Origin: Candidatus Bathyarchaeota archaeon
GTDB taxonomy: Archaea > Thermoproteota > Bathyarchaeia > Bathyarchaeales > Bathycorpusculaceae
Direction of reading: 5' to 3'
DNA length: 23,676 bases
NCBI GenBank assembly: GCA_030589055.1
Contig: JAUUWK010000004.1
Span: 1-23,676 of the forward strand
A model generated the notes under the pieces. That model was not told the origin of the DNA. It saw only the letters and a list, made by a program, of their open reading frames with translations, and did not search any database. This document shows, in pieces, positions 14,541-21,531 of the stretch (the first letter of the stretch is position 1; each line of letters begins with the position of its first letter). The translations under genes and the position numbers were made by a program.

Positions 14541-14602
14541 AGTTTATATTTCAGTGCATTTTTGCTTATTCAGAATTAATATTCTAGTTTAATGGAGATG
14601 AT
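14541..14602 (+). promoter_or_regulatory. Promoter and ribosome binding site of the thermosome gene
   Basis: AGTTTATATT at 14541-14550, preceded by A-rich ACAAA (a BRE-like context), is the TATA box. GGAGATGAT at 14594-14602 matches GGAGGTGAT in eight of nine positions and ends three bases before ATG 14606. The leader would be about 35 bases. Confidence 0.6.
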
Positions 14603-14605
14603 TGT

Positions 14606-16249
14606 ATGGCTTACCTAACAACAACCGCGTCAGGACAACCAGTTTTAATCCTTAAAGAAGGCACAACGAGAAGCAGAGGAAGAGAAGCTCAAAGAAACAA
14701 CATAATGGCAGCCCGCGTAATAGGCGAAGTTTTAAAGACTACACTTGGACCCCGCGGCATGGACAAAATGCTCGTAGACAGCCTAGGAGACATAACAATA
14801 ACCAACGATGGAGCAGCAATTCTAGACGAAATAGAAGTGGAACACCCAGCGGGCAAAATGATGGTTGAGATTGCGAAAACCCAAGACGACATGGTGGGTG
14901 ACGGAACAACAACAGCTGTAGTCTTAGCGGGAGAACTCCTGAAAAAAGCTGAAGAACTCCTAGACCAAAACATACACCCAACAGTAATAGTTAGCGGCTA
15001 CCGAAAAGCAGTACAAAAAGTAGTGGAGACCACAAATAGCATTGCAATACCAGTAAACATAGAAGACCGCGAAACACTGAGGAAGGTTGCGTTAACATCC
15101 ATGGGAAGCAAAGCCGTAGGTCCAGCAAAAGAACACTTGGCAGAGATAGCAATAGACGCTGTAAAACAGATTGTTGAGCGACGCGGAGAAAGAAGAGTAG
15201 CAGACATAGACAACATACAAATCATAAAGAAGGAAGGAAAAAGCCTACTCGAATCCCAACTTATCCAAGGCTTAATAATAGACAAAGAAGCTGTCCACTC
15301 TGGCATGCCCAAAAAGATAGAAAATGCCAAAATAGCCCTACTTGACTGCGCACTAGAAATCGAAAAAACAGAAATCAGCGCTGAAATAAGAATACGCGAC
15401 CCAACACAGATTAAAGCTTTTCTAGACCAAGAAAACCGAATGTTGAAAGAGATGGTCGAAAAAATCAAGACTGCAGGGGCAAGTGTCCTCTTCTGCCAAA
15501 AAGGCATAGACGACATGGTACAGCACTTCCTAGCAAAACAGGGGATACTCGCAGCAAGAAGAGTGAAACAATCGGACATGGAAAAACTTGCAAGGGCAAC
15601 AGGAGGAAGATTAGTCACAGATTTAGCTGACTTGAAGACTGAAGACTTGGGAATGGCAGGTATAGTTGAAGAACGCAAATTAGGCGAAGACAAAATGATT
15701 TTCGTCGAGAAATGCAAAGACCCCCGCTCAGTCGCCATTCTTATCCGGGCTGGACTAGAAAGAATGGTGGACGAAGCAGAAAGAGCAATGCATGACGCCC
15801 TGTCTGTAGTCTCAGATGTAATAGAAACTAACAAGATAGTTCCAGGCGGTGGTGCAGTAGAAGTTGAAATAGCTAAAGAAGTGCGAAGATACGCCACGAA
15901 AGTTGGAGGAAGAGAACAACTGGCAATAGAAGCATTTGCCGACGCTGTTGAAATCGTGCCAAAAACCCTAGCTGAAAACGCTGGACTGGAATCAATAGAC
16001 ATAATCGTTGAATTGAGGGCTGCTCACGAAAAAACAGACGGCCAATCTATGGGTATAAACGTCTTCACAGGCAAAGTTGAGAACATGCTTGAAAACGGAG
16101 TAATTGAGCCATTAGTAGTTAAAGAACAAGCAGTAAAATCAGCCGCAGAATCAGCATCAATGATTCTACGCATAGACGACGTAATAGCCTCAACAAAACC
16201 AAGAGAACCCGGGAAACCGCCAAGCGGACCTGAAAGCGAAGAATACTAA
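14606..16249 (+). CDS. ths: Thermosome subunit (group II chaperonin)
   Basis: ATP-driven double-ring folding machine of the archaeal cytosol that receives clients from prefoldin. The 547 residues are full length. Seen are GQPVLILKEGT near the N-terminus, TTLGPRGMDKMLVDSLGD (45-62), NDGAAIL (67-73), the ATP site DMVGDGTTT (95-103) with catalytic Asp, and the C-terminal equatorial part with PGGGAVEVEIA. The apical domain lies at about 210-370. The C-terminus ends GKPPSGPESEEY, acidic and without the Gly-Gly-Met repeats of some subunits. It stands as a single-gene unit with its own strong promoter and a T-rich end. Whether it is an alpha or beta type cannot be said, since no second subunit is in view. 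Confidence 0.97.
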   Translation: MAYLTTTASGQPVLILKEGTTRSRGREAQRNNIMAARVIGEVLKTTLGPRGMDKMLVDSLGDITITNDGAAILDEIEVEHPAGKMMVEIAKTQDDMVGDGTTTAVVLAGELLKKAEELLDQNIHPTVIVSGYRKAVQKVVETTNSIAIPVNIEDRETLRKVALTSMGSKAVGPAKEHLAEIAIDAVKQIVERRGERRVADIDNIQIIKKEGKSLLESQLIQGLIIDKEAVHSGMPKKIENAKIALLDCALEIEKTEISAEIRIRDPTQIKAFLDQENRMLKEMVEKIKTAGASVLFCQKGIDDMVQHFLAKQGILAARRVKQSDMEKLARATGGRLVTDLADLKTEDLGMAGIVEERKLGEDKMIFVEKCKDPRSVAILIRAGLERMVDEAERAMHDALSVVSDVIETNKIVPGGGAVEVEIAKEVRRYATKVGGREQLAIEAFADAVEIVPKTLAENAGLESIDIIVELRAAHEKTDGQSMGINVFTGKVENMLENGVIEPLVVKEQAVKSAAESASMILRIDDVIASTKPREPGKPPSGPESEEY

Positions 16250-16250
16250 C

Positions 16251-16266
16251 CCCCCCTCATTTTTTC
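16251..16266 (+). terminator. T-rich transcription end of the thermosome gene
   Basis: Directly after the stop, a C-run and the sequence CATTTTTTCTC form the pyrimidine/T-run expected for intrinsic archaeal termination. No strong hairpin precedes it. Confidence 0.45.
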
Positions 16267-16549
16267 TCTGTCGTACAAGACAATAGATTCAAAAAGGAGC
16301 CACCCAGCACAATTTCACATTTCTTATTCTTGCGATAAAGCTTCGGTATACACAAGCATCAGTTTGTACCTAAATGCTCTTGTCCAGTGTAACGGTCATC
16401 ATTGCGGTTGATGCCGTCAAGATGTAAAAGATGATGTAAACATTCTTGACGTGCAACTAGATTACATTCTTTTTTGCGGATATATTCTGACTTTGGAAAT
16501 AAAAGCTTATATCGTATATGACTACACAATACTCAGGACGTTTAGAAAT
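16267..16549. other. Intergenic stretch with an inverted repeat and a TATA element
   Basis: About 280 bases without a gene. It holds an imperfect inverted repeat (GTCAAGATGT at 16416-16425 and ACATTCTTGAC at 16440-16450) with a 14-base loop, and a TATA-like GCTTATATCG at 16505-16514 upstream of a possible small gene. Confidence 0.45.
16416..16450. repeat. Imperfect inverted repeat
   Basis: GTCAAGATGT pairs with ACATTCTTGAC (one bulged base), leaving a loop of 14 A-rich bases. It may be an RNA hairpin or an operator. It lies 55 bases upstream of the TATA candidate of the small gene at 16550. Confidence 0.4.
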
Positions 16550-16663
16550 ATGAACATCAACTCAAAAAACGAAGAAATCCGTTGGCAAGTCATAAAGGCT
16601 ATGCTTAATGAATTCCCAACATTAAAAGAAAGGGTTAAGAAATATCTGAAATCAAATCAATGA
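16550..16663 (+). CDS. Possible small basic protein of 37 residues
   Basis: ATG 16550 opens a 37-residue frame that begins MNINSKNEEIRWQVIKAMLN and continues EFPTLKERVKKYLKSNQ. It is dominated by one amphipathic helix with a basic end and has no Cys or hydrophobic stretch. A TATA candidate at 16505-16514 predicts a transcript starting near 16535, giving a leader of about 15 bases; AGGA at 16533-16536 is a weak ribosome binding site. A longer frame from 16451 would span the TATA candidate and looks non-coding. I do not recognise it. It converges on the winged-helix gene at 16725. Confidence 0.4.
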   Translation: MNINSKNEEIRWQVIKAMLNEFPTLKERVKKYLKSNQ

Positions 16664-16724
16664 TCTAGTTACGTGTTCTTGTTTTTGATTGCCTAGAGAA
16701 ATACTTGCTTCTTTTACCACAGTT

Positions 16725-17063
16725 TTAGCCTCTTTTGAGTAGGTGAGGTGGTGGGATTTTAACGTTGTTTTTCATGCTGTTGCTTCCATTTTTTAGTAAT
16801 TCAGCTATTTGACGGTAACGTTGCAGAAAATCCAGGCCTTTCTCTGTTGCTTTGTAATTGTCTCTATCATTTTTCCTGATCTTTTTTAACAGATTAGTTT
16901 CTAGCGTAAATCGCAGGTAATCATTAAGCTGAGTGAAACTTAGGTTTGCCCTGTACATAATTTGTGTCTTTAGAGCTCCATCCCTAGCAATCTCTAGAAT
17001 TTCCGCGATTATGTATAGCTTGTCTCTTCTTTTTGGAGGTGGGTTTGAACCCCATGAATTCAT
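16725..17063 (-). CDS. Winged helix-turn-helix DNA-binding protein (HTH_45-like)
   Basis: A 112-residue archaeal winged-helix protein, probably a transcription regulator. The domain covers about residues 12-90: DKLYIIAEILEIARDGALKT (first helices), QIMYRANLSFTQLNDYLRF (recognition helix region), LLKKIRKNDRDNYKATEKG (wing) and LDFLQRYRQIAELL (C-terminal helix). This order matches the archaeal HTH_45 family closely. The tail after residue 92 is Pro/Lys rich. The start is ATG 17063, preceded on the minus strand by GAGAGGAATATAG, which gives a fair ribosome binding site. It is a lone gene between two plus-strand genes, so targets cannot be inferred. Confidence 0.82.
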   Translation of the reverse strand: MNSWGSNPPPKRRDKLYIIAEILEIARDGALKTQIMYRANLSFTQLNDYLRFTLETNLLKKIRKNDRDNYKATEKGLDFLQRYRQIAELLKNGSNSMKNNVKIPPPHLLKRG

Positions 17064-17251
17064 TTTTCTATATTCCTCTCTTAGAACTTTTTTCTATAAT
17101 TTAGGTCGTTTGATGTCTTTTAAACGGTGTTTCACTTGCCTGACTATTACAAGAATGGAAATATTCTAGAAGAATCTTCTATTATGCTCCTAACAACGCG
17201 TAGAAAGACTTTAGTTTCTATGAGACGAGATAGTTAAAGAAGGCGATAAAA

Positions 17252-17755
17252 CTGTTAATAGGCATAATTGCAGACACACATGACAATCTGCCACTAGTGG
17301 ATAAAGCTGTAGAAAAACTGAACGAGAAAAATGTTGAGCTTGTACTCCACGCTGGAGACTATGTGGCACCCTTTGTAATCCCAAAACTTAAGGATCTAAA
17401 AGCAAAATTGATCGGTGTTTTCGGCAATAACGATGGCGACCGTGTTCTTCTAAGGAAAAGATTCAATGAATATGAAGGCTTGGAGATGCGTGGAAACTTC
17501 GCCGAAATATTCGCTGACGGGTCAAAAATCGCGTTGCTACACGGAGAAGAAGAAGAGCTTTTAATTGCTTTCGTCAACAGTGAAGGCTTTGACATTGTTG
17601 TTCATGGACACACACACAAAGCAGGAGTTTATCGAAAAGGCAAAACTCTAGTTGTGAACCCAGGTGAGATATGCGGATATCTGAGTGGCAAATCAACCAT
17701 TGCTTTGCTTGACACGGATGAAAGGAAAGCGGAGATAATTCAACTTGAACCTTAG
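17252..17755 (+). CDS. YfcE/MJ0936-type metallophosphoesterase with a non-canonical start
   Basis: Calcineurin-like phosphodiesterase with two metals. Counting from CTG 17252 the 167 residues show all family ligands: Asp8 and His10 in IIADTHDN, Asp36 in LHAGDYV, Asn59 in FGNND, His97 in LLHGEE, and His118, His120 and His122 in VHGHTHKAG. Length equals MJ0936 (166). The first canonical start, GTG 17297, would delete the first metal motif. An in-frame TAG lies at 17232-17234, leaving only ATA 17246 (the position of the usual start Met) and CTG 17252 as upstream options. CTG has AAGG eight bases ahead, so I prefer it. The natural substrate is unknown. It starts about 180 bases from the divergently read winged-helix gene. 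Confidence 0.85.
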   Translation: MLIGIIADTHDNLPLVDKAVEKLNEKNVELVLHAGDYVAPFVIPKLKDLKAKLIGVFGNNDGDRVLLRKRFNEYEGLEMRGNFAEIFADGSKIALLHGEEEELLIAFVNSEGFDIVVHGHTHKAGVYRKGKTLVVNPGEICGYLSGKSTIALLDTDERKAEIIQLEP

Positions 17756-17781
17756 TTTGGCGAAAACTATGACTGTCTTCA

Positions 17782-17814
17782 TTTTCCCTTTGCTTTGACG
17801 TTTGAGAGGGAAAA
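17782..17814. terminator. Hairpin between convergent genes
   Basis: TTTTCCCT (17782-17789) pairs perfectly with AGGGAAAA (17807-17814), with a 17-base loop. It lies just past the phosphodiesterase gene and before the minus-strand gene end at 17919. T-rich runs follow on the plus strand, which fits a terminator. Confidence 0.4.
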
Positions 17815-17918
17815 CTGTCTTTTCTGGTCTTTGTCCTTATCTTCTGTTTTAGACATTGTGAAGGTTTTGTCTGAGAGTACACTTGGGCTTTCTTCTTGAA
17901 GCTCTCGCACGATTTATT

Positions 17919-18197
17919 TCATATCTCCAACTTCTCTAAACCCATTAAGGCAGTTCTAAACTCATCAATGTGATCTAAAACATATTTGATGAGTGGTTGG
18001 ACCTCTTCTGAGGCTTGTATGCTTATTATAGGACCTTTTGTTTCGGAAGTCTTCTTCCACGTTATTAGTGCATCCATAAGCGGGGAGGGGTTATCCATAA
18101 TGTCTCGCATTAAGAAAAGGAGGTCTGAACCGTCTGTTAAGGCTTTTCTTAGTTGTTCGAAGGCCAGTCGGAAATTTGGAGAGGGATCTTGAGAGTT
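17919..18197 (-). pseudogene. Start-less helical protein fragment
   Basis: On the minus strand an open frame of 92 codons follows an in-frame TAG at 18198-18200 and reads DPSPNFRLAFEQLRKAL, then TDGSDLLFLMRDIMDNPSPL and ALITWKKTSETKGPIIS, ending EFRTALMGLEKLEI. The sequence is clearly protein-like well upstream of its first usable start (ATG 18110), so the N-terminus is missing. In the neighbouring frame, GTGTTAGAACTCTCA (VLELS) just upstream could be the original start, joined by a frameshift near 18186-18195. Alternatively it is the C-terminal half of the gene at 18286-18513. I do not recognise the family. The repeated (D/N)PSP motif at two points is notable. Confidence 0.45.
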
Positions 18198-18285
18198 CTA
18201 ACACGGAATGGCCTTGAAAGTTGCTAGAGTTTAGGTGAAGTTATTGCAAAGCCCTTACCGTGAAAGCCTTCTCAGGTTTAAGAAT

Positions 18286-18513
18286 CTACATGGTCTCTTC
18301 GCTTTTCACCGTTAAATCCTGTAGGTTGCTACTGTATTGCTCAGTTTTGTTCAGCAATTCTGATGGTGGAAGCTTTTCGAAAATTACTCCGCTGGCAACA
18401 TCGCTTGCAATTTTCTGCAAAATCTCTTCAAATTCACTTGTCACTGAACTGAAGTCTTCTTTGATCAAAACCTTCACTACAGTATGAGCTAGTTGTTTAT
18501 TGCTTATTCGCAT
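18286..18513 (-). CDS. Small protein of unknown function in the Orc1 operon
   Basis: A 75-residue frame from ATG 18513, which lies 17 bases inside the end of the winged-helix gene, so translation is probably coupled. It starts RISNKQLAHTVVKVLIKEDF, continues with a predicted helical SEFEEILQKIASDVASGVIF and ends LQDLTVKSEETM. It is acidic and helical, with no metal site or membrane segment. After the stop the same frame continues as ILKPEKAFTVRALQ, another stop, then LNSSNFQGHSVLELS, so the present protein may be the N-terminal remnant of a longer one that included 17919-18197. No family is recognised. Confidence 0.5.
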   Translation of the reverse strand: MRISNKQLAHTVVKVLIKEDFSSVTSEFEEILQKIASDVASGVIFEKLPPSELLNKTEQYSSNLQDLTVKSEETM

Positions 18514-18778
18514 GCTCCCATGCTTTTATGAGGCTTTGCACAGCCTTAGTCTTGGGCGAAGACTCGTTAAGCATGTATAAACGGATTCTGCCAAACACCT
18601 TATGTTTAACCATGCTTTCATCTTCCAAAACAGACAGATGTTTATCCGTGGTTTTGTAATTTACACGAAGCCTGCGGGCAATCTCAGAAACGTTGAGTTC
18701 ACCAACTTGCATCAGAATCTTTAAAATTTTCATCCTAAGCCTTGAGGAGAAAACATCCTCTATATTCATGATTTTCAC
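18497..18778 (-). CDS. ArsR-like winged helix protein in the Orc1 operon
   Basis: A 93-residue winged-helix protein, probably a regulator. The order is helical: SSRLRMKILKILMQVGE (10-26), LNVSEIARRLRVNYKTTDKH (helix-turn-helix, 27-46), LSVLEDESMVKHKVFG (recognition end and wing, 47-62), RIRLYMLNE and a last helix QSLIKAWEHANKQ. This is the ArsR/MarR-like archaeal pattern. ATG 18778 overlaps the Orc1 stop by four bases (ATGA), and the next small gene starts inside its 3' end, so all three form one coupled unit. It may autoregulate the operon; that is inference from context. Confidence 0.85.
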   Translation of the reverse strand: MKIMNIEDVFSSRLRMKILKILMQVGELNVSEIARRLRVNYKTTDKHLSVLEDESMVKHKVFGRIRLYMLNESSPKTKAVQSLIKAWEHANKQ

Positions 18779-19959
18779 GACTCTTCCTTTTGCAGAAGAA
18801 CGCTTAATTCTTTCTCTAATTCGTAAGCTGGAATCCTAGGTAGAGAGATAAGTGTTGATCTTCCACGCGAACCAGCCGCTGACACCTCGGTTTTCACTAT
18901 ACCAAGGGCTGAAAGCGCACGCAAGTACTTCCAAAGTTGTGTGTGGCTGTACGGTTGGACATCAAATCCTTCGCAGAGAACAGCGTAAGCTTGTTCAACC
19001 TCGGTCAAAGAAACATAAGCCTTCTCACTTTCCTTAAAAAGTCTGGCCACACCGAGCAAAAACAGTTTTTCATGCAGCCTTAATAAGGCTAAATCACTTT
19101 TGCGCATAACAGCGTATATGCTTGAAGCAGCTTTTCGGACGCACTCCGGTACAACTGTATCCAAATCTTCGGCATCTGCGTACTTTCCAGCTCTCCAAAG
19201 CAGCTCGATGCCGAATCGAGCGTTTCCGTTCTCGGAAAAAGCAAGTTCAGCTGTTAGGCTTGCGGTATCTTCTGGCACCGTTAGAGACTTGAAGGCAAGG
19301 GAAACACGGTCGTTTAGGATGTCCATAAGCTGTTGTTTAGAGTATCCCTCTAGGTGAATTATGTTGGATTGCAAAGTGCTTCTTGCACTCGCATCTAACT
19401 TTTCAATCACTTTTAGGCTTCGTAAAATGCATATCAACGAAATTCTTTGAGGTTTGTTCAGCCTCATTTCTTGCAAACGAGTTAACTTATAAACAGCCTC
19501 AGAGCCTTCCCTCTCAACCAGACTTTCAAACTCGTCTAAAGTCAAGACTACATATGCTTTTTGGTCGTCCAAAACTTGTAGGAGAATTCCTAAAAGCTCT
19601 TCAGCGGAATAACCACGCCTCGGAAAGTTGGGATGAAAAATAGAAACTACATGATGCAGGATGAGGAAGAGGCTTCCCCGATATTCGCGGCAATTGACAT
19701 GAATGGAACGAAGGTTTGTCCCCCGCTTGTTTGCTTCGCGGGTGATTTCTGCTCCGAAACGCTGAGAAAGCGCAGTTTTGCCTGTGCCAACGTCTCCAGT
19801 TATCATGATTCTTTGTGTCATCTTCTCAGGGGTTCGCAATAAGAAACTGAAAAACTCCATTAGCAACCGCAGTTCCCTGTCTCTGTGTGGAAGTCTATGA
19901 GGAACATAGTTTATGTCAAGTTTTGTTTCATCTTTGAATACGCTTCGGTAGGGCGTCAC
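18775..19959 (-). CDS. cdc6: Orc1/Cdc6-family AAA+ replication initiator-like ATPase
   Basis: Archaeal Orc1/Cdc6 proteins bind origins and load the MCM helicase. The 394 residues begin with the family opening LDINYVPHRLPHRDREL (14-30), then Walker A TGDVGTGKTA (54-63), Walker B VLTLDEFE (138-145) with Asp142 and Glu143, sensor 1 ICILRS (176-181), IIHLEGYSKQQLMDILNDR (200-218) and sensor 2 GNARFGIELL (245-254) with Arg248. The last 100 residues fit the winged-helix DNA-binding domain. All ATPase residues are intact. The start is GTG 19959 with GAGGT eight bases upstream on the minus strand. It heads an operon with a winged-helix protein. It could be a specialised paralogue rather than the main initiator; the sequence alone does not tell. 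Confidence 0.93.
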   Translation of the reverse strand: MTPYRSVFKDETKLDINYVPHRLPHRDRELRLLMEFFSFLLRTPEKMTQRIMITGDVGTGKTALSQRFGAEITREANKRGTNLRSIHVNCREYRGSLFLILHHVVSIFHPNFPRRGYSAEELLGILLQVLDDQKAYVVLTLDEFESLVEREGSEAVYKLTRLQEMRLNKPQRISLICILRSLKVIEKLDASARSTLQSNIIHLEGYSKQQLMDILNDRVSLAFKSLTVPEDTASLTAELAFSENGNARFGIELLWRAGKYADAEDLDTVVPECVRKAASSIYAVMRKSDLALLRLHEKLFLLGVARLFKESEKAYVSLTEVEQAYAVLCEGFDVQPYSHTQLWKYLRALSALGIVKTEVSAAGSRGRSTLISLPRIPAYELEKELSVLLQKEES

Positions 19960-20167
19960 GTGCTAAACCTCAAGAGAAATTACGCGGGAGCTTCTTATTC
20001 CTTTTTCCTAACGCAACAGTAAGCTTTCAGAATGTTCAATGACTTTAAAAAATGATGTTTGACGAAAACAAAAAGCTAATGAACAAACATTGTTAACGTG
20101 GAGTTTCTCCAGCACACCTCTTTCCTGAGAATAGTCTGAATGCTTAACAATTGCGCATGTTTATGGT
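19960..20167. other. A/T-rich region upstream of Orc1/Cdc6, candidate origin
   Basis: About 200 bases between the Orc1 start and the decayed membrane gene. GAGGT at 19967-19971 (minus strand) is the Orc1 ribosome binding site. A short dyad TGGAG TTT CTCCA lies at 20099-20111. Archaeal origins often sit next to cdc6 genes, but I find no repeated full origin-recognition box, so this is a candidate only. Confidence 0.3.
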
Positions 20168-20854
20168 TCACTTCAAAACATCTATGAATTTCAAGAAAGA
20201 ATTTAGAAGCCACATTCTTAAGCGGTCAGATACACGCCCTCTTTCTACAAATGTGCCCACCAAGACGGTTCTAAGTAGTGCTCCAATAATGTTAAAGAGC
20301 GTGAATAAAGTAAGCAGAAAGATGAAGAACGTTTCTCCATTATTAAAAATCTGAAAATTCAGAGTAAGATAGCGATCCCCATTCGTAGACGGCAGGCCAG
20401 CTTAATGTCCCAGTGGCTTCAATACCCTTTTCATTTGCAAGAAATATGCTAAATAATAACGGTATGAAACGCACATCCCATCATAGCATAAATGCAGAGA
20501 CGGTTCATGATATATACTCAGGTGCAATGGGTGAGAAAGCCTTGACCATAGGAAATATCCATCGAATTCGCCGTAGTGAATTTCCGAGTTGTTAACGCAA
20601 GGCGTCTAAACGATCCGAATAGAAATAAGAGCCAGAAGAAATGAAACAAAGCAAGCAAAGGCAACTACCACCAACCAGTTTTTTCGCTAAACTTTTTTTC
20701 TCCGTAACCAAAACGAGAAAGTGAAACAAACAATTAGTGCGAATGTCAGTACATCTTCTTCCACAGCATAAAACAGGATGAAGCCCAACATAAATCTACG
20801 TTTTAGAACAGCCTTGACACGCGCTGGGCTATTCAGCGAAAACGCAAGTGACAC
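20168..20854 (-). pseudogene. Decayed multi-pass membrane protein gene
   Basis: Reading the minus strand from GTG 20854 gives RVKAVLKRRFMLGFILFYAV, a hydrophobic stretch, then TAG at 20687-20689, then RKNWLVVVAFACFVSFLLAL and TAG at 20606-20608. One frame over (about 20590 to 20346) it reads RIRWIFPMVKAFSPIAPEYI, TGA 20505, TVSAFML, TGA 20481, WDVRFIPLLFSIFLANEKG and IEATGTLSWPAVYEWGSLSY. Back in the first frame it ends FFIFLLTLFTLFNIIGALLR, then TVLVGTFVERGRVSDRLRMW and a stop at 20168. This adds up to one protein of about 228 codons with four membrane segments, broken by at least four stops and two compensating frameshifts. The plus-strand frames here look like antisense shadows of hydrophobic coding sequence. 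I do not recognise the family. Confidence 0.5.
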
Positions 20855-20880
20855 TGAATGCTAATCCAGAAAACAAAAGA

Positions 20881-20893
20881 CTAATAAACATAT
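20881..20893 (+). promoter_or_regulatory. TATA-like element of the arginine decarboxylase gene
   Basis: CTAATAAACATAT lies with its centre about 27 bases before ATG 20913, so transcription would begin close to that ATG and give a leaderless or near-leaderless message. Confidence 0.45.
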
Positions 20894-20912
20894 GTTGGGG
20901 ACTTACCGCGAA

Positions 20913-21455
20913 ATGATTCCGAAATATGTCTTTCTAACGAAGGGTGTTGGTAAACATAAGGAGTATCTGCAATCGTTTGAGTTAGCCTTGAGAAACGCAG
21001 ACATACAACACTTCAATGCAGTAAATGTTTCGAGCATAATACCGCCAAGCTGCAAACTCATTTCAAGAGAGCAAGGGTTAAAGATGATAGAGCCTGGGGA
21101 AATAACTTTCGTTGTTCTAGCCAAAAACTCAACAAATGAGCCTCATAGGCTAATTGCATCATCAATAGGTGTGGCAATTCCATCAGGCAAAGATGATTAC
21201 GGCTATCTTTCTGAGCACCACTCATTTGGACAAACAGATGAGGTGGCGGGAGACTACGCAGAAGACTTAGCTGCAACGATGCTGGCCACAACCACGGGAC
21301 TTAAGTTTGACCCGGAAACAGCTTGGGACGAAAGAAAGCAATTGTTCAAAACCAGCGGACTAATCACAAAAACAACTAACATAACGCAGTCAGCAACAGG
21401 AGATAAAAACGGCTTATGGACAACCGTCATTGCAGCAGCTGTTTTTGTACTGTAA
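20913..21455 (+). CDS. pdaD: Pyruvoyl-dependent arginine decarboxylase
   Basis: Converts arginine to agmatine, the archaeal entry to polyamines; agmatine is also needed for agmatidine in tRNA-Ile2. The 180 residues hold the self-cleavage site NVSSIIPP (38-45): the proenzyme should break between Ser40 and Ser41, turning Ser41 into the pyruvoyl cofactor of the large chain. Other family marks are PGEITFVVLAKN, NEPHRLIASSIGVAIP, GYLSEHHSFGQTDEVAGDYA and the end GDKNGLWTTVIAAAVFVL. ATG 20913 gives the usual MIPKYVFLTKGVG start and agrees with the TATA position; ATG 20892 would add seven residues and sits in the TATA element. It is a single-gene unit followed by the triosephosphate isomerase gene. 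Confidence 0.93.
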   Translation: MIPKYVFLTKGVGKHKEYLQSFELALRNADIQHFNAVNVSSIIPPSCKLISREQGLKMIEPGEITFVVLAKNSTNEPHRLIASSIGVAIPSGKDDYGYLSEHHSFGQTDEVAGDYAEDLAATMLATTTGLKFDPETAWDERKQLFKTSGLITKTTNITQSATGDKNGLWTTVIAAAVFVL

Positions 21456-21531
21456 AATGACATGCTAAACATCTGTATCTCAAAGTTTTATTCCAAAACA
21501 ATAATTAGCGACAGACGTTAACGCTAGATAG

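Noticed and set aside
17574..17882. 102-codon minus-strand frame overlapping the phosphodiesterase gene
   Set aside because: Largely antisense to a gene with complete metal motifs and has no domain of its own.
20408..20420. CCCAGTGGCTTC as an origin recognition box
   Set aside because: Partial match to the remembered core only, single copy, and it lies inside the decayed membrane gene where it encodes part of EATG.
20413..20595. 60-codon plus-strand frame upstream of the arginine decarboxylase
   Set aside because: Reads like the antisense shadow of the hydrophobic minus-strand frame and has no promoter or ribosome binding site.
20687..20689. In-frame TAG as a pyrrolysine codon
   Set aside because: The surrounding protein has further TAG and TGA stops and two shifts, and is not a methylamine methyltransferase, so gene decay explains it better.
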